This document shows positions 35,601 through 45,867 of a stretch of DNA of 64,000 nucleotides, one piece after another (the first letter of the stretch is position 1; the number at the start of each line of letters is the position of its first letter). The DNA comes from Silene conica (taxonomy: Eukaryota; Streptophyta; Magnoliopsida; Caryophyllales; Caryophyllaceae). The stretch lies in assembly GCA_029255685.2 (NCBI GenBank), contig CM055318.2, positions 14,265,001 to 14,329,000 on the forward strand, given 5' to 3'. The translations under genes and the position numbers were made by a program. Below the pieces are notes generated by a model that was not told where the DNA came from, searched no databases, and was given only the letters and a program-made list of their open reading frames with translations.

Positions 35601-38600
35601 GCTGCAACACATCCACAGCGGTTGCCTTTAGAATCCGAAACCACAATAATCAGGTCATCACCAAGACTATCGGGGAAGCTGCACCAAAAGTAATCCATAG
35701 AATCAGCACATACAGCATTCACAAACAAAATGCTTTAGATTAAAAAGTAAAATTACATACAATATATGTGTTTCGCCAGATCCTGGCTGCATCCGAACTG
35801 CATCTTCATCTGACGAGCTTTTCAATCGTATCAAACAGGAGTACGCCTCTGAGAATCACAAAACCGTAAGTGAAAGTCAGTGAACATCCTGAGCATAATG
35901 TAGTAGCCACAACAGCATATGGGAGATAGCAAGTTCTATAATATTGTAGTGTATATACAAAGATATGTGCTTCCAATGTATATAACATACAGTACTGACA
36001 TACAAAATGACCATCTAGTAAAACCCATATATTGCTTCAAATCATCAACTGTAGCAACTATAAATATTCTTAAATTCTAACCATGCCCCCAAACTAAATT
36101 AGTGCACTCTGAATGAATTTAAAACCATTCAAAAGCTCACAATTTGATAGAATCTCAAGTGGTTCAGTTAAAAACTAAAAGACAGGCACTCAATATATAA
36201 GTCACAGTTGTCGAAACAAATTGCACTAAATCGTGAAAACAAATCAGTTGAAGGATGGTGATTTTATTTGCTCTAGAAGATCATATTAGTTGATAAAACG
36301 GTGAGATCATCTCTGATGTTCAAAAGTTGATGGAACTTCACCAAATATGGATCGGATGTGATGACAAGATATTTAAATCAGGGTGAATAAATATAACAGT
36401 TGCTGACAAAAAAGAGCCATTAGTCATATACTAATTTAAACAGACATACATACCTTGCACAACTTCAGAAAGAGATGAAGTTGCCTGAGAAGAACTCAGG
36501 CCACTCCTTAGAAGGCCAGCGATGTCCTTCATATACCGAGTGCCTACGTGCATATATGCCAAACTCTTGTGTGAAAGAGAGCCTTCTTTAGGTAAATGAT
36601 GAGCTGCATTGACTCTCTGCACAGCTTCCCATCCTGATGAGAGTCTTGACTTCACGCTCTTGATACGATATTGGAACCTTTCAATCTCCAACTTAGGCAT
36701 CTGTGGAAAACTGCATCCAGACTGTGGATCCAATCCCATCTTCACCTTCCGCACTATACAAAGATAATATTATTATTTTTCTAATTATGATGGATTGACA
36801 CAAAATAACTCAATAAATTCTTTATGCTACTTGTATGGCGAAGTAAAGAGAATGCATTTTAAGAAGCAATTTTCAGAGGAATCATTGAGACATTAGGGTA
36901 AGGTCACTGTTGTTATTGCAGTTTAAGATTCACAGACAATTGAGTATTATTACAGCAATTATCAGTGATATTCACTCTTCAATACCTTGAACTTTGATTT
37001 TCCCCATTATTTTCTTTGGTTTTGGAGCAGCCGATCCACTAATCAGTTCTGATGATCCTTTTGACATGACCTCCTCCTCTGACTGAAGAAGAGCATGGCG
37101 CAAACTACCAACAAAAAAAAGGTTTTCAGGAGGATGGGAGTAGGAAAATATACCATGATACAGTTATACCATTTTCTTAAAAAATCAAAACTACAGAACA
37201 TTTCTCAACCAACCGTCAAAGTGGCTAGCAATAGCCATAGGCCACAAGTTCATGCTATATAGAAGGTTTGAAAAGCATTGAGACAATATATTGGGACAAG
37301 CAAAAAAACGGCCCCGATGGCACTCCGCATCTATTCTTTAATCAACATACATGCCACTATTTGTCTCGTCAAAAGATGCACAATTCTTGGTAATGATGTT
37401 GCTCATGAAAGATGGCAAAGTGGCAAACCACAGGTACGCTCCTCCTATGTCACCAATCGGCTATTTATATCCCTCATTTTACCCTAAGCAAGGCATAATC
37501 GTGCATATTTTCCCTAACAATATAAGGCCTGGTGGGATTTCTATGTTCGCCCTCAAAAGCCACAAGATAGCGAATTCACTGCTTCGCAAAGAGGCCATTA
37601 TGCAAGCCATGAAGTAGATGACTCACCTGAATGCATCTCGAAGAACTACACATTCGTTGTCCAAGAAAAAGGAAGCATCCTTGCAACCCTTGGCCGATGA
37701 AGTAAGACACAGCCGAATGCATGCATCATACGAAACAACAGAGCTCCAAGGACTAAGACCACTGAAATAAATTCAAAGAAAGATGCATGTTACTTTATAG
37801 CCACAAAGTATAGATGATCAAAGGGACAATATGGATCGCTACTCGACTAATATAGTGGCATTTCAATATGCTACTACTGTACCTTGCATGAAAATTGGGC
37901 AAGCGAGGTTGGAAAGGGTTCGAAGATATTTTCTCTTCCCTACCACCAGAACTCCTGAAAATTCGAGGACACAAATTTGTTAGTTTGGTTCATAATTTCC
38001 TGTGGATGAGGCACAGTAGTTTAGCACATGGCACATACTTGACTGACGAATGGGAATGACCTCTAGAAGAAAGCATCGATGAGGCATCACAATGGATATT
38101 TCTGACAATATCAGCCTTCTTTGTGGCACCTCTACCGCCATTTGTAGGATAATATGAATCTCGCTGAGATCAAAACAGCGAAGTTAACACTTTCATCAAG
38201 TATGCCATCAAATGAAGTACACAATAAAGCATTTCATCTCTATTTTTGTCCTCGGACTCTTTCTCAACATGTCCGGAAATAGCATCTTAGATTCTCAGAA
38301 TTCAAATAAACACAAGGGTAACTTACTTACATCCTCCCCCCCCCCCCCCCCCTAGCACGCCTCTGACGGATTCTATTGAGACACTAGGGTAATGTTATTG
38401 TGACTCTTACAATAGAGTAGTACACAATTCTTCAACCAAGCATTGTCATAATTCAAGCAACTTGATGATAAAATCAGATAACCTACGAATATGGTATCGC
38501 TCCACTAAATGATTTCCAAATATAGAAATAAACCAACCACATGAAGAGTACACCCTAAGTTTAAAACAAAATCCAGAGAGTTCTCCAATAGCCAACCAAA

Positions 38601-39007
38601 TGTCCAAATTTAGCAATAAGCCAAGAGCAGTAACCCAACCTGTTCACCTACAAAGTACTTCTGCTCAACGCCACGACGTATTTTGTCATCTTGAGGCGAT
38701 GATTCTACTGAGTAACGACCACTATACATTTCATCATCTGAACCACTATCCAAGTCCATATCTGATCCGGACCGACGATTCCTACCATTTACAGGCACTG
38801 GTCTAGCCTTTGGCACAGACCCTAAAGTAGTACCATTCATTTTTCTGAATTCACCTTCCTGATTCAATGCCACATAACTTACATCAATTACAGTAAATTA
38901 ACCATCTTTATTTAAACATAACCACATAAAATTGACAATTCTCCAAATGGGGTTTCAGAATTTACCTTATTAACCCACTTCAGACCATCATTCTTTAACC
39001 CACCCAT
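29648..39007 (-). CDS. Conserved plant protein of 1063 residues (AT4G24610/AT5G65440-like), 22 exons
   Basis: Exons: 39007-38966, 38858-38640, 38163-38039, 37954-37883, 37761-37627, 37104-36986, 36753-36454, 35848-35761, 35678-35573, 35002-34892, 34641-34478, 34402-34291, 34077-33856, 33764-33577, 33276-33109, 32773-32668, 32405-32268, 31799-31644, 31327-31127, 30589-30395, 30291-30220 and 29800-29648. Every border is GT..AG and the total of 3192 nt keeps one frame from MGGLKNDGLKWVNK to DAACYY. The N-terminus is basic and Ser-rich (SGSDMDLDSGSDDE). The middle (KIKVQVRKVKMGLDP) leads into a C2-like beta-rich part (DSLGDDLIIVVSDSKGN, GKIQLYINYLS). The C-terminal half is helical (LADFE-like MUN-type features: DLALWYIN, VMAEVQNAVVEALEKQY). 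No catalytic motif is seen. From memory it matches a plant family of unknown function; the name is not verified. The frame is intact and it is probably a working host gene. Confidence 0.9.
32824..33079. mobile_element. Stowaway-like MITE in an intron of the 22-exon gene
   Basis: Inverted ends CTCCCTTCTTCCCATAATTA and (reverse) CTCCCATCCATCTCAAAATA, flanked by TA. Confidence 0.75.
38336..38352. repeat. C17 homopolymer
   Basis: A 17-base C run in intron 2 of the 22-exon gene; its length is prone to sequencing error. Confidence 0.9.
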
Positions 39008-39135
39008 GAAAAATCCTTCCTGGGTCTTCAATTTCACCCCTTAAATCATAAAACTACATACATACTAACAAAACCCAGATCAAATTTCATCATAAATATC
39101 ACTCTAATCATGTAAAGAATACAACTTTTTCAATA

Positions 39136-39222
39136 CTCTTTCCGTCTCAATCATTTGTTTCCTTTTCTATCCATTATAAGCATATTTTAATCAAAGTTAA
39201 CAAACGATTGAGACGGAATGAG
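39136..39222. mobile_element. Short Stowaway MITE in the 5' region of the 22-exon gene
   Basis: 87 bp with inverted ends CTCTTTCCGTCTCAATCATT / CTCATTCCGTCTCAATCGTT, flanked by TA. It sits upstream of the ATG. A GTAAGC donor at about 39239 suggests it lies in a 5' UTR intron. Confidence 0.8.
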
Positions 39223-39730
39223 TAACTGATAACTGCTTACCGTAATCACCCCTTGTCCACAATGCAAAGTAATGCAGAGATTTAAGGAAGGAATTGAAAG
39301 AAGGGTAAGTGAAAGTGTGAAACGGTGCACCTAAGAGTCAAGGGAAGTTGTATCAGTATCTAATGTCTAGAATTAAACTGAAAATTGATGTATTTTGTGT
39401 TGTTATTATAAGATGTAAGTTATTCCATATCAGAGTTCATGAAATGCATATGTGATAACGACAAGAAAATGATGGAGAAAGGAGGAAAAAAAGGGCAGCC
39501 TTTTTGTTAAGAAAATAAAGAGCCAAAGACAAGGAAGAAAGAATAAAGAGTAAAGATTTTGATCATGTTACTCTGTCTGCGCCCAAAGTAATGCGAATAA
39601 CCCTTAAACAAAATTACTTTTTTTGGACTTAATTGACTTCGGTGTGTCACCACTTGCTAAGTAGTAAGATCCTTGGATTCGTAGTTTAGTGCCAAAAATG
39701 GAAGATCCTTGGATTTGGAGGGGGTTAGGT
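39223..39730. other. 5' UTR and promoter region of the 22-exon gene
   Basis: Probable non-coding first exon (about 39240-39380, from the GTAAGC donor) and upstream promoter DNA. No firm TATA box. Confidence 0.4.
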
Positions 39731-40012
39731 CGTAGAGTTGGCAACGGGTCGTGCCATACTGGACCGAATCATGGCTCATTCTGTCGTATTTTTGGGTCAT
39801 ATCGTGTTGGCCCGCTTCTCCCACCTCCCTACCGTGGTTTGGTCAAAGTTACGTCGTGTTGTTGTGCTTTGGATATTTGAATTGTCTATAAATTATTTAT
39901 CCCTAAAACCATTGGGTTTGCCCCATCATTCTTCGTGAAGCGCCTAAGCTCGGCATTTTCCCCTCTCACGTGTCGTGGCCCGTCCTCAACTCGCCCATGC
40001 GCCTGGGCATAA
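39731..40012. mobile_element. hAT-like non-autonomous relic
   Basis: The left end TAGAGTTGGCAACGGGTCG and the right end, ending ATGCCAACC, are inverted over GTTGGCA. The interior has the GGCCCG and GTCGTG words typical of hAT subterminal parts. The target duplication is unclear. Confidence 0.45.
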
Positions 40013-40343
40013 AATGCCAACCAATGGCTAAGATGAAGGTGATATTTACTGTTTGTATATTTCGCTAGAGAATATATAAGTTATCAATTGGAATAGTAAG
40101 AAAGAACAAGGAGATTTAGTTAAATGTAACACAAATCTCATATTCATGTTAATTGTTACTCAAAAACGTATTTGTTAAGTCTGATATAGAAGTAATAGAG
40201 CTGAGCAAATGTAGGCTTATGCATGTCGGACACCAGCCGAAATCAGGTTGAACTTTAGGTCTCGAAGAAGTGTGTTAGAAAGTTGACCCATTGTAAATTT
40301 CGAAAATACTTTGTACATACCCATTTAATGTATGCATCGAACA
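40013..40343. other. Intergenic region
   Basis: Nothing recognised. Confidence 0.4.
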
Positions 40344-40464
40344 ATTTTTTGATTCAAATGAGTGCACTATATATATCGCGGATTTGCGGGTGAGAATCGA
40401 ACTCCTAACTTCAGTGGGATAAGAGAACTCTTACCAATTACCACCTGAGCTATCTCTTATTCTC
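40344..40464 (-). mobile_element. tRNA-derived SINE
   Basis: 121 bp. On the minus strand it holds an A-box-like TAGCTCAGGTGG and a B-box-like AGTTCGATTCT, and ends in an A-rich tail (TCAAAAAAT). Imperfect 17-bp target duplications flank it: AATGTATGCATCGAACA (40327-40343) and AATGTACGCATCCAACA (40465-40481). Confidence 0.75.
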
Positions 40465-40481
40465 AATGTACGCATCCAACA

Positions 40482-41555
40482 TGATCATCTATGGAAAAGA
40501 CATACTAACAAGATTATATTATTCACTAACTCTAGATTAGTTTTTAGTTTTTTTATGGCAACTGAAGAAATAGTTAGACATTACGTATTCATGGCCCTAC
40601 GAGGTTAAATCGGCTCGAACATTTGAGATTATATAAAAAATTTTAAAAATATGTTCATATTTTATAAAAATATTTTATCATTACTATATCTTTTTATCAA
40701 ATATCTTGTTGATTTGCTAAATATTCCTACCTACAATCTTTGAACCTTGTTATTGAAAATATCAGAATAAAAAAAATAAACAATTTCATATAAGCTCGAT
40801 TTAGGTTCGAGTTTGCCCCGAGTTCATGTTAAAGGTCGCAAGCAACGAGCACATGTTTTCAAGTTCGAGATACGTTTGAGCTCGAGTTTTGGTATGTAAT
40901 TGACCAAAAGCCGAACAAGACTAAACTCGGACTCGGCTCGACTCGTTAACACGGCTAGTTCCACTATTCAACTTGTTTAAAGATATTAAATAGACATGAC
41001 ATGAATATAATTAATGAAGGCGTAAGTCGAAACAAAGTTGATAAAACGATATTTGCACATCGTGATATGGTTTGGGACAAGATGAGAGCATGTAAGGATG
41101 AAGGCAAAGCAAAAGGGCGCCTGAAATAACGGTCGAAAGGGAGCATGAAGAGCTAGGCGGGATTATGATTTATGAGTCGGTGGGAGTCATTAGTCATATA
41201 TAATGCGTACTCATGTAGGAAGTGGAGCCCTCTTTATTCCGTGATAAAAGGGTCTATTTTCTTTCACATCAAAACTTCATTTTCATCACTTCTTCAATCC
41301 TCAATCCTCAATCCTCAATCATTCATACACAATCGAATAAACAGGTCATTGTCAAAATGCATGCGTATTCAGGCTCAATTACTTGGACATTGGTTGAATC
41401 GGGCTGACTTGGGTATTTTGTATTCTAGCTTTCTAGGTCAGTAGGTCTTCAAGTGTGTTTTTACAAGGATTGGATTTAGTCATTTATATTATAATTATTT
41501 AAGTAGAATAATTTAAGCTATTAGCTATCATTTCGAAGAGAATGGTTCTCTGGGA
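40482..41555. other. Intergenic region with a possible hAT relic
   Basis: 40590-40965 is rich in CTCGA/TCGAG words (GGCTCGAAC, GAGCTCGAG, CTCGGCTCGACTCG), as in decayed hAT elements. The rest is unremarkable. Open frames at 41172-41444 are unsupported. Confidence 0.35.
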
Positions 41556-41990
41556 CAGTGGCGTTTTTAGGGGCGCAGGGTTCACCCGTATCCCCTTTGT
41601 TCGAAAATATTTATAAATTAGTTTGAATAAGGTTCATCAAATATTCGGTGTTGTAGTGGTTAAATGTTAAAATACAAATTTGGTCACGAGTTTGACCCCC
41701 GTGTACGACATTTTTGCACTTTTTTCTCGTTTAGTAATAAATTTCGACTTTATTGCTATTTAATGTTCTAATATCATATTATTGGGTTACAATTATCTGG
41801 ATTATATTATACTTGCAAATTTATACAAAGTATTTTATTTATAAATTATTGAATTATTTAGAACCAATTTTTTTAATTTTGTGTCTTACTCTAGCCTCAC
41901 GTTTTTATTGTGTCTAAATTTTAATTCATATCGTCGAAATATTTATTAAGTTTTTGCACCCCCTGTAATCCAATCCTTGATACACCTCTG
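41556..41990. mobile_element. hAT-type non-autonomous element with 8-bp target duplication
   Basis: 435 bp. Ends CAGTGGCG and CACCTCTG (inverted CAGAGGTG). It is flanked by a perfect 8-bp direct repeat CTCTGGGA (41548-41555 and 41991-41998), the length expected for hAT. Confidence 0.85.
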
Positions 41991-41998
41991 CTCTGGGA

Positions 41999-42453
41999 TG
42001 TATTAAAGAGAACGGTTCGCGTTCTGGTTGTTATTAAAAAGAGACTGAATTGACTTTATTTCAACTATGCTCTTATATAAAAGAGAACGTTTGGCCACAT
42101 GACAATCAAAAATAGCTTTAAGAATGGTGTTTGACCATTCTCTTTGATCAATATTGTAGTAGTGCTTCCCTGCCCCTCATTTCAAAGTCGACCACCCACC
42201 ACCGTGCTGACCATCGCAACCCCTTCTTGCGTGCGTATATTGCCAAAACTCACAACCATAGCAGCCACACCCTTCAACCATTGCAACAACCGCACCCCGA
42301 CCACCCATAATGCGCCTTCGACCATCCTATACTTCGGCTTGTTCGACCTGTTCGACCACGCACAACCATCCCTTCAACAACCCGACTAATTGTAAACACC
42401 ATCGATCCAAACCCTAATTTTAAAATCAAACTTTTTTTGATAAAAAAATTATA
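41999..42453. other. Intergenic region
   Basis: C-rich on the plus strand near 42170-42390; no gene supported. Confidence 0.4.
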
Positions 42454-42604
42454 CCCCTCCTAGTATGAGTAATGGTTCCCTTTTTCTTTGGCACCAAAAT
42501 GACGGAAACGAATTTGAACCACACAAAACATTCTACCCCACATGTAATTGATTTTGGATAAAAAAAAACATCCAAAAAAAAGGAAAGGGGGGAACCAACA
42601 CCCT
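42454..42604. mobile_element. Mariner/Stowaway relic related to the large MLE
   Basis: The left end CCCCTCC..GAGTAATGGTTCCC resembles the MLE end at 57788. The right part is the inverse of GTGTTGGTTCCCCCCTTTCC, a motif present just inside that MLE (near 57836). It looks like a short deletion derivative. Confidence 0.55.
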
Positions 42605-42616
42605 ATTAACTTAGCA

Positions 42617-43350
42617 TCTTATTTATAAAAGCAACAACCACAAAGCCTATTTGGCGGCTTGTGGTTGAAAGTTGAAATCTATAAAAGAATTATTTATTTT
42701 GTGTTGTGGTCCACCCATGTTCTTTAGTTCAATTTAATTTGGCAAATAAATACACCTCATAATCGTAAAACAAAAAAAAAATCATGTACATAAAGTTCTG
42801 TAGATTAATTAACTCAAATATCAATTTTATATGATTAAACATCCAAGTGATGATCAAAATATAGAGCAACGAAGAACCAAATTGGATGCAACATAAACTT
42901 ATGATTTGATGAAAAACATTAAAATACAATTATATTCTTAACAAAAATACTTATACGAAAAAAATATTACTCAAATGACCTTTAATATTTAAGGCTCTCT
43001 ATATTATATATATCGGATAAAAAAGAAAATATTACTTTAAAAGGATAAAATAGGAAAAAAATAATAATTACTCTTTTCTTAAGAATAATAAAAATAATGT
43101 TTGTAATTTGTTTGTAGTAATAATAAGTATACTCTTAATGCTTATAGGAATAAACATATTATCATCATTTTATTTTACTAATAATATTTTTAAAAAAATA
43201 CTCCGTACTAAAATATCGAGGTAAAAAGTGACTCAAAACATCGAGAAAAACAAAACAGAAAAATATAACGCATAATAGTGTTAAAATTACACTTTTTAAT
43301 AACAATATTAAAATTATTAATCCGTGCAATTTGCACGGGTCTAATACTAC
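42617..43350 (+). mobile_element. Non-autonomous Helitron
   Basis: 734 bp inserted between A and T. The 5' end is TCTTATTTATAAAAGCAAC; the 3' hairpin CCGTGCAATTTGCACGG is followed by TCTAATACTAC (the last base deviates from CTAG). The first 100 bp match the 5' end of the Helitron at 45868-47905. No coding capacity. Confidence 0.75.
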
Positions 43351-43689
43351 TGGAAATGAAAAGGCGAACCATTATTCAGACTAGGATGAAGTATTAGTTA
43401 AATCGACTAAAACACGGTATAGAAAGAGTTGTTGATAAGACCAAAAAATTACATGTGATATGCGCAAATTACAATTCATTATTGTCGAAATATTAATGGA
43501 TTGGTTAGGTTTTGAAAAAAGAATAGGGACGAAGGCTTTTTAAAGTCAAAGGGCAAATTGAAAATGTGAAGGGCAAAATGCGTGAAATTTAATAAACTAG
43601 TACAACTTGATTCCAAATTCCAGCACATTCCAAATTTCGTACCACAAGCTTTCCATAAAACTACCAAAAACCCTTATGTCCTTATTACA

Positions 43690-43693
<4 letters not shown>
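43351..43693. other. Promoter-distal region of the 14-3-3 gene
   Basis: AT-rich, no gene seen. Confidence 0.4.

Positions 43694-43760
<67 letters not shown>
43694..43760 (+). repeat. (AT)n microsatellite at the 14-3-3 core promoter
   Basis: About 66 bp of TA repeats ending roughly 105 bp before the ATG. It occupies the place of a TATA box. Confidence 0.85.
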
Positions 43761-43762
<2 letters not shown>

Positions 43763-43865
43763 ACAAACAATCTCCTCTAATCACACCAAACCCTATCTCC
43801 TAATCAAGCTTTCAAACTCCTTTCTTTCTCATAAAAAAACCCTAACAATTTACTTTCTCTCAACA

Positions 43866-45624
43866 ATGGACAACTACATCTACCTAGCTAAACTAGCGGA
43901 ACAAGCTGCTCGTTACGACGACGCCATTAAGTACATGACCAAGGTGGTCACAAACACCACCACCGAACTCACCGAGGAACAGATCAAACCCCTCGCCACC
44001 GCATACGAGAACGTGGTCGAGAAGCTACGTCTCGCATGGCAGACAATGAAGTCGGTCGAGGTTAAGGAAAAGGCTGAAGGTAACATGGAGCGTGCGTCTC
44101 TCGTAAATTCTCACCGTTATAATGTCATTCAAGGTGAAATATATTCTGTGTGCACCTCCATGTTGGAGCTCCTGGACAAGCATCTCCTACCTTGTGCGTC
44201 TTCGACTGCATTGAAAGTGTTTTATATGAAGCTTAAGGGAGATTATCATCGCTATTTGGTCGAGGTTTTGGAAGGTGATGATCGTCACAAAGCTACTAAT
44301 GATGCCATTCTTGCCTACGCTTCTGCTCTGGTACATTCTTGAGTTCTTGCTATAATTTGCGATTTATTATTCACAATATAGACAAAAAATTATATGAAAA
44401 AGAAAATATAGACAAAAATATTATACTCCCTCCTATTCTATCTATTCTTCCCTATTTCCTAAAACGGATTATTCAGGTTTTCTTCCCCTTTCTTATTTTG
44501 GAAACTTTTACTCTTATTTTATTCATTTCTTTCTCCTATTATCAAACCCCACCCAACTCACAATTTCTTATTTAATTCCTAATTTATTCATTCCTCTCTC
44601 CTATCACCCAACCCCACCCAATTTTTTACACTTATTTTACTCCCTACCTTAATTCTTGTGCCCCACTCAAAGGGGAACAATACGTAAAATAGGAGGGAGT
44701 ATTGATTTGCGTCTAACGTTTTTTTTTTTGTTATAGGAAATGGCTCATGGTGTATATGGTCCGACACATCCATTACGCTTAGAGTTAACGCTGAACTGTT
44801 CTGTGATCCACTATGAAATTTTGGACTCTGCTGAAAAAGCTTGCTCAATGGCCGCTGAGGTACGTGCGTTTAATTTCTAAATTTCGGTATCGCTCTAATT
44901 AAAAATTAAGTCGATTATCTTTTAATTAGTTATGCTTCTTGTTACGACTGCTTAATCATATCGAGATGAACATGGAGATCAGTTACGAGTAGCTTTTTTT
45001 AATACAAAAATCATGTCGATCGCATATTTTACTTACATTATTATCCATTGTAATTGTTGGAATGTGAAGGCAATTAATATAAGTTGGTGATGGATGAACA
45101 TGAAGCCTTGGAAGTGGATGAACCATTATGCAAAGAGAGTATGGTCTTTATGGGACACCTACGTCAGAATATCAAGCTGTGGACATCACAGATGCAGGTA
45201 TGTAATATGTTGTAATTTGCGTTCACCGTCCTCCTTTTATCATCAAAGATTACTCCGCTTAACATTAATTATCGATTCCTACTCGTGTAACTGTGTAAGC
45301 CCGTCTTTCACAATATTAATTATCGATCACTACATGTGCTCTCTACCTCCGTCCTAGTTAATTGTTGTCTATTGTTTTTTTATGTGAGGGAAAATTCAAA
45401 TATAGATAACTATTGGCTAGGACGGAGGTTGTACTACTCGTAGTATAACGATGTTTAGCTTTCTCAAATATGTTGGTTTATTCATTAATTAATGGTTTAG
45501 TCTTATATTAGCTAGTATTATGAATTTATGATTCATGAATGGCTAACAATATTGAATATATGCGCAGGCGAAGAGTATAGTATCTGAAGACGTTGCGCGA
45601 TACAGGAGGGCTATTGCATTTTAA
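43866..45624 (+). CDS. Divergent 14-3-3 protein, four exons
   Basis: Exons 43866-44330, 44737-44859, 45084-45197 and 45568-45624, all GT..AG, in one frame: 252 residues. The 14-3-3 fold is recognisable throughout: [57 protein letters not shown] and [10 protein letters not shown]. 14-3-3 dimers bind phosphoserine peptides through a basic pocket. Aligned to human zeta, the pocket keeps R56 (residue 55), R127-Y128 (129-130) and N173 (175), but K49 is Glu (residue 48), and R60 is Gln. The signature around YKNVVGARR is YENVVEKLR. The C-terminal tail is short and not acidic. Exon 3 uses a non-canonical-looking ATATAAG acceptor that is needed to keep the frame. It is a full-length but fast-evolving paralogue with a possibly altered ligand choice. 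Confidence 0.9.
44426..44699. mobile_element. Stowaway-like MITE in 14-3-3 intron 1
   Basis: 274 bp, inverted ends CTCCCTCCTATT, TA duplications; same family as 25723-26034, opposite orientation. It makes up most of the intron. Confidence 0.85.
45346..45431. mobile_element. Short Stowaway MITE in 14-3-3 intron 3
   Basis: 86 bp; inverted ends around CCTCCGTCCTAG / CTAGGACGGAGG, flanked by TA. Confidence 0.7.
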
Positions 45625-45867
45625 AATGTAGCCGTGCGGCCGTGCAATGAGATATATTTTGAATATAACTGCTGGTTATCTTTTCTAAGTACCAAAATTA
45701 GTTATTATATGAATAGTTTTTGTTTATCTAAAAGATAGATGATGTTATGCAATCTCTGAAAAATTCATTTGGTACTCTATGTAATCTATCTATAGCAATG
45801 CGCTTCAATGGTACATTCAACTCATCATTTGTTTGAAATTGAGAGGAGAGTTTATTTAAGATGGCTA

